From the NCBI GenBank assembly GCA_035041965.1, contig JAPYMA010002476.1:1-64000 (forward strand): a stretch of DNA of 64,000 nucleotides, given 5' to 3'. Made by a program: the position numbers and the translations under genes. The notes below the pieces were generated by a model, which was not told where the DNA came from, made no database searches, and was given only the letters and a program-made list of their open reading frames with translations. Source of the stretch: Anisakis pegreffii. Taxonomy: Eukaryota > Nematoda > Chromadorea > Rhabditida > Anisakidae. Positions 11,101 to 22,400 of this stretch are shown here, one piece after another (the first letter of the stretch is position 1; each line of letters starts with the position of its first letter).

Positions 11101-14100
11101 TTTGGTTCAAACTAATAAGGAAGTTCAATAGATTTTTTTTTCAGATGCAGTACGTGAAATATGCGATGTATTCGCGATGAACAACACGCTATCAGTGGTG
11201 GATCAACAACGTGTGCAGGTGAGGTGTTTGATTTTTAATGAGAAGTAAATAAATGTCAAGTTTTTTTTTCATCCGTGTGAGAAATTTTCTGCGTTGTGAA
11301 ATTTTTATAGTCTGGTATGCGAAAAATTCACTGTTAAGATTATTTTTTTGCATCGTTGTTCTGCTTCAACGATATTTTTGAACATTTTTCTGGCATTTTG
11401 ATGTGTAATACATTGAAAAGTACCCACGTGATGAATTAAATGATACTTCGCATGCAGAGGGCAGTGATTGGTTTGTGTCGAGATATACGCGGTGTTGCGA
11501 TTTCGTGTCATTCGAAGACGATCTATTCGATGCTTTTCGATTGGCTGTTAGTGAATTTGATTTTGATGTTTTCAGTGTTTAGTTGCTTTGTTTGAGTTGA
11601 ATCTTTTTTGCATCACTTATTTTATTTGCCCTCTTAAAGCTTCCAAACAGCAATTTTCCCATTGACTTTCAACATTAATCTGTTTCAATTTTGATTATTT
11701 TAAGCTATCCGAATGTTTTCTCGATATTGGCACGATCTGTTGAAGTTTGGACGAATTGTACGGATGTTGTGAGTCCTGTTCTGAAGCTGTTGTGTGAGCT
11801 GTGCCAAAATCGTCAGCAACGACTTCAGTTTGAAATGTCCTCGTGTAGTGCTGTGCTATTGTTCAGAGAAGTGTCAAAAATTATTTGTACTTACGGTTAG
11901 TGTTATTATTATTATTATTATCGAAATTGATTATCTTCCTAACATCATCGTTTGTATTTCCGTTTCATCCTTTTCAAACATTTATGGAGACTTGCGTTGT
12001 GAGGAAAGAATGTGAATTTATCGTTCATCTAACAACATTCACTTGGTATGCCTTATATTGCACTCGTAACAGGTGAACGAATGTTATCGCTTCCGACACC
12101 TCAGCCCGAGAACGCCTATCGTGAACGATACAAAAATATCGCAACTTGCTTTGCGATTCTGAAGATGGCTCTGAGTGGGTCGTACGTACCGTTCGGTGTG
12201 TTCCGTCTGTACGGTGACACGTGTCTTCAGGATGCACTAAGCATGTTTGTGAAGATGTTCATGGTGATACCCTCAAATGATTTTCAAGTATGTTTATTTC
12301 GTTTTATTTTACTTTATCACTTTATATCGCTCTTGTTCTAGTCGGCTTTTTCGATTGAGTACTAAGTTTTGGGCAATTTATGCGGTTAAGTGAAATTCTA
12401 GGATCGAATGTGTAATCTTCTCCACAATTCTAGATTGGAAGTAGTATAAGATCTGAGTAGAACGAGATGTATTTCTAGGATTTTGAATGAATTATTTAAT
12501 CGGATCAAATTATCAAATTGTACTTTCCTCGCATAGTCAGTCAGTCAGTCATCGATTTTATGTTTTCAGTCCTATTCGAAAGTGACACAACATTTCTATT
12601 CTCTGTTGGAATGTATCGCTCAAGATAATATGTGTTTTTTGTCGAATGTACAGCCGGAAGTTTTTGTGACAATGCTTCGATATATACACCAAGGAACAAT
12701 TGCTTTGGATCCTGTTGTGGTATGCTCTTGCTCTTACTCGTCGTTGTGATCGTACCCTTAATCGAAGATGCTTAGTTTTGTCGAGAGTTGTTCATCGCGA
12801 AATCTTATCAATAATTAGACACAAATGTTTATTTATTATTCTTATCAGTCACTAAATTGTTGCTAAATGAAATAGCGAAAGAGATTGCTGTTCCATTAAC
12901 TGCATACTTTGTGTTGACGTGTAAACTATGCAAATTACGTACGATTATGAAACTGCAACCTGCTTGGATATGTTATTCATGGAAGGAACGATGATGTGAT
13001 AATTATTATTGTTATCGCATATTCAATTTATTGTAGGTGACGTCCTCGTGTGCTACACTAGATATGTTATTGAATTATTTGTATCGTCGATTGACGCGTA
13101 CATCACCGGTTCGTACTCATGTGGGTGCTGAGCCAGACGGTGAAAATTGTATTCGTGCTCTCGAAGCACAACCCACCCTCCTGTCTGAGGTCGGTTCATT
13201 TTCTGAATTCATATGTCGAAGTTTCTTTCAAGTCTAAGCTAATGCTTGAGATAATAAAATTTGCGTCTCATTTGAGAGGCACCTCTCTCTCATTTTACGA
13301 TCCTCGAGGATTGGACAGGCTTTCATAATCAACGAGCAAATTGTCATTAATTGATATATCCTTAAGTGTTAAGATAGTCGACATTGTTGTGTTTATAAAG
13401 TGGATTTCTACGGAAATTCATTAGGAGATGACCATTTGCCGGCAATTTATTATTTTTTCCTAAAACCGTGTGGAAATTTAAGAAGATGTGGTCATCTGGT
13501 TGTGTTTCGATACAGAAAATAGGTGCTTAGCGTAATTACAGGTGCTAGCTGGAATGCTGAACGCAGTAATATTCGATGATGCAAAATGTCACTGGTCTCT
13601 GTCAAGGCCTTTACTTGGTTTGATCCTACTGCAAGAAGAGTTCTTTCAACAGTGGAAAATGGATCTTATCAATCAACATCCTGTCGAGAAGCGAGTTATG
13701 TTCGAAGAAGTAAGTGCACCTAACGATCCATGCTTTCTGAACCGAATTCCCTAACGTAATCAGTCTTCTCAAGAACAATATCATCATAAAATGGTCGAGG
13801 TTTCGTGTGACTGATAGGGGTTAATCCTTGCTAGATAGATTGATTTGATCAGCGACGTAAAGCGAGTGGAAGAGGTAACGTATAAGTCAGTGATGTATTT
13901 TTTGGAGGAAGAATGAAATGTTGAAGTGGTAGGAATTCTATATTGATGCATGCACTCATTAAGTACTCAGAGTATATCTTATGTTGATGATGAAAATTCT
14001 GAACGATTAAAGGCATTTGCGGGCTTAATGGATGGTGTTGAAAGGAATCTCAAAAGCCGTAATAAGGATGTTTTCACGCAAAACTTGACGATATTTCGTC

Positions 14101-14472
14101 GATCGGTTAGTTTATCTCTCCATCTTTTTATATTCTGTTGGTGTACACTGAAATTTTATTATTTGATTTGTGGTTATTCCTGTTATAGTTAGTTTCTTTT
14201 CTCAATTTTATCTGACATTGAGAAAATCTTTATTATCACCGAATGTTTGAGTCATTTGATCTGACCATCTTAAATTAATGGAGCTTTCACAAAGCTTCAT
14301 TCTTCCATCGTTCTGTCAAAAGAGCTGTTCATTCTCCCTTCACCCATCCCGCTGTTTTACGACTCATAGATGAAGCTCAGTGATTTCATGTTTTCAGGTG
14401 ATTGAAATAATCCGAGGGATAGCTGTACCGACAATTCAACCAGTTGCATCCGCTTCTGATATGATGTCATAG
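5122..14472 (+). CDS. xpo-7: Exportin-7 (RanBP16 type), nuclear transport receptor, 24 exons
   Basis: Exportin-7 is a HEAT-repeat karyopherin of the importin-beta superfamily that carries proteins across the nuclear pore in a RanGTP-dependent way. Exons: 5122-5139, 5660-5797, 5969-6059, 6368-6543, 6749-6814, 6947-7084, 7291-7417, 7622-7830, 8146-8277, 8537-8709, 8871-9033, 9402-9532, 9818-10033, 10346-10490, 10833-10980, 11145-11218, 11458-11546, 11705-11895, 12073-12287, 12570-12719, 13037-13189, 13542-13709, 14013-14105, 14398-14472. All junctions are GT..AG with matching phase, and the sum is 3279 nt or 1092 aa (human XPO7: 1087). Family strings are found in order: [98 protein letters not shown], and terminal DMMS. 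No break was seen. The last acceptor choice at 14013 follows the family length rather than a longer alternative at 13971. Confidence 0.96.
9166..9330 (+). mobile_element. RTE LINE 5' fragment inside exportin-7 intron 11
   Basis: A GC-rich patch inside an AT-rich intron shares CTAGCCAGC-GGGTGGCGT and GCTAAAACA-TGCGAA with the 5' region of the LINE at the left edge. Downstream frames read TLRALQTF, then SLVNA and DKILAAAA, as in the opening of the RTE endonuclease, but they are interrupted by stops and frame changes. It is a degraded 5' fragment in the same orientation as exportin-7. The 3' limit is approximate. The flanking exons end at 9033 and start at 9402, so the gene is not disturbed. Confidence 0.6.
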
Positions 14473-17400
14473 TTGGATTTTAACATTTAGAACATATCAA
14501 CTGTCACACTTATTATCAAATATCGGATGTGCAAATTTTTTAGTCAAATTTTACTTGTGGTATTTTAGTGGAAAGTTCTCGGTGATGTTTCGTTTTGAAC
14601 TTCTGAATATAGTGATAGATTTGACGCGTTTCTCAAAAAATGGATGCAACAAGTTAAGGTTCGCTTCAATTTAGTACTTTTCGAATACTTACTTAAAATG
14701 ATTAGTAAATGCTTGTTTTGCGATGAGTGTTTTATAGCTGTAGATGGTAACATTGAATAGAGAAACGTTTTTCATTTTGGAGAATTGCTAAGCTGTTGCC
14801 GTCCTCAAATGATCTTCGATATTGTGTAATAGAAGTAATATTGTTGTTCTTGTTATTGTTATATGATATTATATTACCGTTATCATCTTGATTCAGTTGT
14901 AATTCATTTATAATTTATTCCCTCTTGATCAAACAACCATCATAATCCTTCGTTTTCGCATGAACTGTAAACTATTATAAACGGGTATCAATTGATCTTG
15001 CATGGATTTCATCATTAGGTCGATACTATGCGTTAGGTCGAGTAAGAGTTGGTTATGTGGCTGAAAGATGAAATGTTCATGATTATGATGTGAGCAGTAG
15101 GTTCGTTTCCCGTGATGATTGAAGTGTAGACGTTGAGAAAGTTTTGCTGTGAGAACATCTCCGGATCAGATACTGATCGATTCGAGCTGAAACAAAAAAA
15201 AACTTGCTCTTTGTCAGCCTTAAACTTATTTACTCCACCAAGGAGTGGCCATAGGTGTTGGATAAGCGCAAGCCTGATTTTTCCCATGTGCGTTTTCAGA
15301 CACTGTATCAACGCAAGGCTCTTTTGCTTGACTGAAAAAGTTTTCACCCTAATTCATTCGAAGGTACGTACATATGCGCGATTGTGTTTTGTGTTTTGCT
15401 CAAACCAAAATCCACACTGTACAACGATAACAATACAGTTATTGTCTTTGTGGTGTTAATTATATTATGATTATTGTTGTTGGTTTTGTTCTTCTATTCA
15501 GAAATTCCACATTCAATGTCTTATTTGTTGTCGTTTCATTCACAGTATTTTACGAACAGTTTGAACTGTTGTTGAACTTCATTCTTTTTCAAATGGCTTT
15601 TGCACATGTTTTCTATTGCGAAGATTTCATTTTTTTGTCATTTTTATTGTTTTTTTTCTCTTATATTTGTTTTTGTTATCGTGTAACGTTTTGCTTGACA
15701 TAAGAAAGTTTTCTTCATATCCATTATATACGATGATGCGGTTCGCTCTGAAATTCTTGAGCTTTCACTCAATCAAAGGATATCTCTTATCTTGTTTCCA
15801 CACGTCTCTTGTTTTCCCACCACTGCGTGTGTCGTTTCATTTGATCATCTATCAGTTTTCACCGTTCATCTCATATTTCTGTTCACACTTTATCTCCTAC
15901 TTTCCGGTTGCGCTGAATAGCTTCTTCACCTATTGCCGTCTAATCGTAACTGTATCATTTTATTAGTTTTCGGTTACAGAATTTGGTGCATTGTTCTGAG
16001 TTCATTCATTTCCTTGAATGGTATTTCTTTCCTTCGAACCAACAACTTTTGTCGTGCGGAATTTTATATATTCGATTTATAATCACGGAAAAGAATGTTT
16101 TCGTTGAAAGTTTCCATTGAGAGCAATTATTCGCTCGCGTAGTTCCGATGAAATCTATTGCTCATTACGGATGAATTCCGAAGAATTATTATGCGTTCAG
16201 TTTTTTTAACGTTTCTTTGTTAAAGTTTCATTTGATTTTGTTTTTATGTTTGCTGTTATTTGACGAGAAGAAGAGCGCTGATAAATTATTGATTAATGGA
16301 AATTGTTCGAAACGTTCACAATATGTATGGATTTTCACGAGAGTTGCGTTCATTTTGCTACAGCAATCGACGTTCATCTCGATCCATCGAAAATCTTTTT
16401 GCTATCTCAACCATATACGTTCGAATTGCTTGCTTACGATTAGATGAAGTTCTACTCGAATTTCTTTCACATTAGTGAATGTTTGAGAATTGGATTTCGA
16501 TTGCACATTCATGCAAACAAAAGCGAGTTATAATTGCGTATGTTGCTATTCACTAGAACAGATCGATGGAAATCTGATGAGTTGACTGGCAAACTGATCA
16601 AGAGTCAAGAAGTGGGAATCAAACTGGCGATAGACTTCACTTGTTATGGTTAAGGAATCGATTGCGCTTTCGTTAACTAGAGGTCAAGTTGTAAGGTGTG
16701 AACAATTGTTGAATAAGTTATATTCAAGTAATCGACGAGATTATCTTGATATGCTAATTGGTTTCAGGTTACAGGGTAAAAATCGCACGTGTTTGTTAAT
16801 TCGCATTCATGTTAAGTCGAATTGTGTTGGAACATAGCTCAAACGGGGGACATTTATTACTGATTGTGAGAATATCCATATTTCTTTAGAACTGATAAAG
16901 TAAGTGATAATATCAACGTATACCAAAAATAATTCAACTGATAAGGCAGAGCTGTAAACGCATTAAGGGCGGTCTTTTTTTAGTTCGTTCTAAATCGAAC
17001 ATCATGATTTTAAGATTGCTCTCAGCTCAATGATCGTTACGAAACTTTAGAATAAGACTAAAGATCCCAAAAAATGATCGAGTTTCTCCCTGAAATCGTT
17101 CTTAATTTCAGCAACGATCGTATGACGACTTCACACACAATCATTTGATTAAGTGCTCATTACAGATCATGTCCAACTGAAAAACCTGATTAGACATATT
17201 TCACATAAAACATGAAAAAAACGCACATCAAAACTGGAATATTCAGAGTTTTGATTCACCTCAGAAAGTGATAGAAACTTAAGAAAGAAAGACACAGTCA
17301 TGAGCTTACAATTTTGTCGACAATGTTCAAATTGGTGTGTTCATTCAGAAGTTTTTGTTATCGATAACAAATAATTGCCTTTATTTACAAGGCTGTGTTC

Positions 17401-17516
17401 TCCTTTGTACACATAACAATCGTTTTGAATGACATTTACTGATCGAAAATGCTCGTCAGTACAAAAAATAAAAACTTTTATGCAGCTTTAAGTAAACAAC
17501 AATGTGATCATCTCGC

Positions 17517-17555
17517 ATTTCACTCTTAAATGCAAGGCGTATTTAAGAGTGAAAT
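17517..17555. repeat. Perfect 15-bp inverted repeat (hairpin)
   Basis: The arms 17517-17531 (ATTTCACTCTTAAAT) and 17541-17555 are perfect reverse complements separated by a 9-base loop. The flanks do not extend the pairing. The stem is too short for a typical miRNA precursor. It could be a MITE relic, a cruciform or protein-binding palindrome, or chance. Confidence 0.8.
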
Positions 17556-18578
17556 GAAGAAATCGCTTGTGAAAAATTACGTGCGATTCATTTCTTTCGA
17601 TGAGTTCTGTTCGTATTGGTTGTTCGTATTCAATTTGTGTATTCCGAAGATGATGTTGATGAAGAAACGACTGAAGGTCGATTAGAACTAGTTTCGTTTC
17701 GGTGAGATGTGAAAATCAAGTCACTAATTGCAACTGAAACATTGAGTTATGCAACGCGATCGGTCGAGGCGGAATCATTTTCCTATCAACTCTCCTCAGT
17801 TTGTTTCTTTTGCTCTTCTATTTGATGAGTAATTTCCTTCTGATTGATTGGTGTTATTAAAGTTCTTGCAATTGGGTGAACCTAATATATTAATACTAAT
17901 GTGTTGAGCATTGAGCGTGTTGAATCGTTGAAATTTCATCCATCGGTGAAATTGCTTTGTTATAAAGTTGCTTCCGTTGAATTGCCGATCAGATGGCGTG
18001 GCGCGTATTTCCGTAGAAATTCAGTTGTTTCCTTCAAGAATGTGAGGCGGCTCGATTAGATAGCAAAAGACCTGTTCCAAAATTGTCACTAACTCAAAAC
18101 TTCCAACTGTCTTACGCGCAGGCTTCGGTTTATGCTCAGGCTAAACCTAGGCACCCTTTAATCTAACCTCACTCAATCTTATGCTTGGCCGTAGCCTGAT
18201 GGGCACAATGAAGTTCAGTTTCCGAGCAATTTGCCATTCGATAATATTCAACATTGTTCCAACACGAGTTTCGGTACTTTCTGGAAACACCGACAAGCAG
18301 CAATTGTTTAGCAGTCAGCTTCAACATATTCTTTCGTTTCGAATGTTAACCAGGTTGTTTGTTCAAGTGTTCTTTGCAAAACTCGCTTTCATGCGATTAT
18401 TCGAATGCACATGTTTATTTGGCTTACGAATAGCTTATATGCATTGGTTTTACTGAGCGCTGAACGAAGATCGCTTTGTGTTCTTTGGGCATTGATTGCG
18501 ATCATGCAGCAGCACTTCATCGATAGCTTCGATGGATACGTTTCGTAGGCCATATGAATTTGTAATGTTATCAAAGAA

Positions 18579-18590
18579 GGGGGGGGGGGG
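18579..18590 (+). repeat. G12 homopolymer
   Basis: Twelve consecutive G in DNA that is otherwise strongly AT-rich. Such runs are unstable in replication and sequencing, so the exact length may be an assembly artefact. Confidence 0.85.
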
Positions 18591-19447
18591 TAGTGATTCG
18601 AAGGAAGCTTACACAAAGACAGCGATGGTTTTGATGAACACGAGGTGAAAGTGCCATTATGAATAAAATTTAGACATATGCTATGCCAATCTATCTATCT
18701 ATCGTTCAACGCGCACTTATCGTTCACAAACTCTAATGTCTGTTCTCCTTTCATCTTTTAATCCATCATCTTAAAATCTTTTAGCACTGAAATACTTCAC
18801 ACTAGCTACGCTTTACAACCTCCGTCAATATCATCATATCATCATCGATATTGTTGCTATATAACCAAAATGAGCCAGCGCGCTGAATGTTTATTTGAAC
18901 GCGACTTACTTACTAATTTATGTTGATGTTGCTATTAGTTGCCTAGCAACATTTGTTCGGATTTCAATAATTAAAGATCGATTTTTTACAGAAATTCTCA
19001 CGCGTCAGATCACCTCATTTTTAGATGGAAGGTTTTCGAAGAGCGCATGTAGTGTACGCATTTGAACAACTCCGATAAGTTGGTCGAGACAGTGTGCGTT
19101 GACAAGATTTTTCGCTTGAGAGATTATGCTATAGTTGAGATTATGCACTGTATAATATGTTGATAACGTATTATATTATGACAGCATTACTGCATGCATT
19201 CCAAAGCATTCATATCGCTTAGTATTGATGGAGTTTTGAGGGTTTATCGTTGATCTAATGTCGTGTTCATGAGGATATATTGCGTTTATTAGTATTGCCC
19301 TAATTTTTCGTGTGTATTGATGTTGACCTGTTTTTATTTACTCAACTGTATTGATTCGTATTCGTTGCGTAGCGATCGGCATTCCTTGTGCAACTCGCAC
19401 GAATTCATTCTCGGCAATATCCTCAAATGATTTATCGAAGAGGGCGC

Positions 19448-19454
19448 GATTCAG
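19448..19454 (+). promoter_or_regulatory. Possible trans-splice acceptor of the SLC5 gene
   Basis: A GATTCAG ends 34 nt before the first ATG of the symporter at 19489 and matches local acceptors. Whether it is a spliced-leader site or the end of a 5' UTR intron cannot be told from sequence. Confidence 0.35.
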
Positions 19455-19488
19455 GTGAAAACGCACCAGAGGCTAGCAACTGCTCATA

Positions 19489-22400
19489 ATGTTGGGTTTT
19501 GTGGATATCGCCGTGTTCACCGGCTTTATGCTGCTTTCGGTATGTGTTGGTGTCTATCATGGCTATAAATCCAGTCGTATTTCATCGACTCAAGACGATG
19601 GAGTTGCGGAATTCTTGTTGGGTAATCGAAAACTGCCAATCGTTCCTGTGTGTCTATCGTTACTCACCACATTTGTTTCGGGCATTGCTCTTCTTGGACA
19701 ACCAGCTGAAGTTTATCATAGAGGTTAGTAGCTCAACAGTGTAGTTTTTGAATGAATCCATAAAATGTTTATTGATGAATCATTTTGATTTTTCAACAAG
19801 TTATCTCAAACTGCTGCGAATCGTGTACAGTGGAATGCTTTCCGTACACAATTTTTCTTGTCGTATTCGCTGACTGAAAAACAGTTTGTTACTGTCATAT
19901 TCGGCAAAGAAGTCGTAATATTTTCTTCGTAAACTTAATTGGGAACACACAGCTGTTACTCGTAATATTTTCTTCATAAACGTAATATCTACGTAAAGTG
20001 CAATAGTTCAGACGTAATCAAAATTGTATTCGGCGAATAGCACTCACGTATTTAGTTGTTGTTTTTTGAGTGAACCAACGTTCAGTTTCGATCAAAAATA
20101 AAATCTTTTCACATTTTATGACATCATTTTCAAATTCTTTCTAAAGTAGTAATCATTAGAGAGTAATTTCAGGTTTAATGTTCATATTTCCTTCGATCAC
20201 CGGCTCTGTGGCGATCATTTTCAGTGCCATTTTCTTTCTGCCAATTTTTTACAAACTGAAGGTATCGGTTTTGTTAAGAATGTGCACTTTATCGTTTCTC
20301 GTTTACTTTTATTTTATTGTTGCAATGAAGGGGAACGCACTCAACTACTGGCTGCCTTGGTTATGAATCATGAATAAAACAATGCGTTCGACAACCGACA
20401 ATGAAATATTTGTTTTTCACAGCATAATTTCATAAAAATATTTCCCATTCTCATCGAATGTACATTTTTTGAGGCATTCAGCCGTGCGATTGTTGCGTTT
20501 TTTTTTTTGAAAAGTATGCAACGAAACATCTCAATTACCATATGCACTATCTGGATTTTCCGGTTATATTAGTCAGTTTTTCGAAAACGTCCTGAACTTT
20601 GTGATAATATATAGGATTACAATGATTGGATACATTCCTGAACAATTGTTAATTCTGGGATTTACTCAAGCGGAAATCAGATGATTTAAGATGACAAGTG
20701 TGTACGAGTATTTCGAGATACGTTTCGACAGTAAGCTGTTACGTCGAATCGGATCATTGCTGTTCCTTTTCAATACATTAGCCTATATGGCTGTGGTTAT
20801 GTATGCGCCCGCAGTTGCGCTTGTTCAAGTGACGAAGTCGACGTTGTGGCCGTTCATTCTGGTTTGTGATATTTATCGAATGATCGTTCAAATTTGCTTA
20901 TTCGATTGCCTCATCTATTCAATCATAGAAGAAGTAACATGCGACTATGACTGCACAATATTCTTTATATTGTACGTTTGGTATCACTGTCATATCTATC
21001 GTATTTACATCCACTTGCAATTTGGGGTGGGAGATTGTAATTTTGATGAGGTAATCCACTTGCAGTTCATGCTATTTCTTGATATATCGATTGAGCTATG
21101 ATTAGCTATGATTAAAACGATAGAATTCAGAAAAATTTTTGTGTGACTAACGATAAGCCAGGCTTGCACTTCATAGCGTTTGTTTGCTGTGTGATTTTAT
21201 CGCACGTCATGATCTATGTACATTGGGAATATCGCATTATACTGTTATGGCTATTGAGTTGTACATGAATATTGTTATGGGTTTTTCAAAATGATGTTTG
21301 CAAAATGACGATAGTCCACGCTGGTATTTTCTGAGACAAAACGCTGACATTTTTATGTGTTGTCATTTGTCGGATGCATCCCTCAGACATTTTCAAGCAC
21401 AGCTGATAAACTTTTTGCAGTATTTATCTGATTTGTTCAAAAATTTTGATGTGTGCGTTTTAATTTATGACCGACTGGCGCTCATCTGTTGTCTGTGCAG
21501 ATTTTTGAAAAGGTGTCAATCATTTAAGTGCACGCGTTTTTCGCCTTCTCATACATAAAATATGCTGAGGATGTGGATTCTTCTGATGAGAAAAATTAAT
21601 TTCGAGTGTCTGAAAGACAATCTAACGGAAAAAGTTCATTTGCTAAAAGCCATTCGAACTGCCATTAAATGAGTTTTGAGCCAAACCGAATCTTTTTTCC
21701 TGTTGCTATTTTTGTCATAGTGCTCACTCCGAACAAAATATCATTCCTGTAAAATTAACCATTAACCACTGACCATTTTCATCGTTCAAGTGAACAAATT
21801 TTACAGGGCGTCGGTTTTGTGAGTACGTTATACACAACGCTCGGTGGAATAAAAGCTGTTATATGGACAGATGCACTTCAGGGTGCTTTCATGTATGTGG
21901 GTCTGTTTACGCTCATTATCAAAGGCACCATCGAAGTTGGTAAGGTGAAAATTTAGTTTTGCAAATTTGAATCAACCTTTGATTAAGCAAAATGCAATTC
22001 CTTACATTAGTAAGAAGTGCGTTTTTTCAGTCAAAAGCGAAAAAAATAAGCCATGAATTCGAAATTCAACGGAATTTTACGAAATGTTGCTTTTTTTGAA
22101 CTTTTCATTTTTTCGACTCTCTTTGAAAGTCAATGAATTGCACAGAGTTACTTAAGGTGGCATATCGAAAGTTTTCGAGACAAGTTATGAAACGGGAAGA
22201 CTCACGAAAGCTATGGCACGATTCAGTCCAACACCGTTTCAGGTGTTCTTTGGATTTATTCCTTCCCAGTTTTTTTTTCATCGCTTGTGGATGATTCTTC
22301 TTTTAATCAATCACAGAATTCTTGTGATGCAACGAGAATTTACTTTGTCGTGCTGTCACCGTGGGTCATCATTGTTTTGTCACCTTCATCGAATTGCTGT

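Larger units (their letters stand above)
14473..19488. other. Intergenic region, 5 kb, no supported gene
   Basis: No convincing exon is found on either strand. The pyrimidine-rich plus strand at 15430-16000 yields long hydrophobic open frames (to 116 aa), best explained by T-richness. Overlapping open frames on both strands around 15033-15459 lack splice or family support. The region contains a perfect 15-bp inverted repeat (17517-17555), a G12 run (18579-18590) and a GATA-like short repeat near 18690. The last ~300 bp should hold the promoter of the SLC5 gene. Confidence 0.5.

Noticed and set aside
13971..14012. Upstream acceptor for exportin-7 exon 23 adding 14 residues
   Set aside because: The shorter form restores exact family length around the [10 protein letters not shown] block.
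15467..15966. Long hydrophobic open frames (78 and 116 aa) on the plus strand
   Set aside because: They arise from a T-rich strand (poly-Phe/Leu/Tyr). There is no plausible splice or start context and no family.
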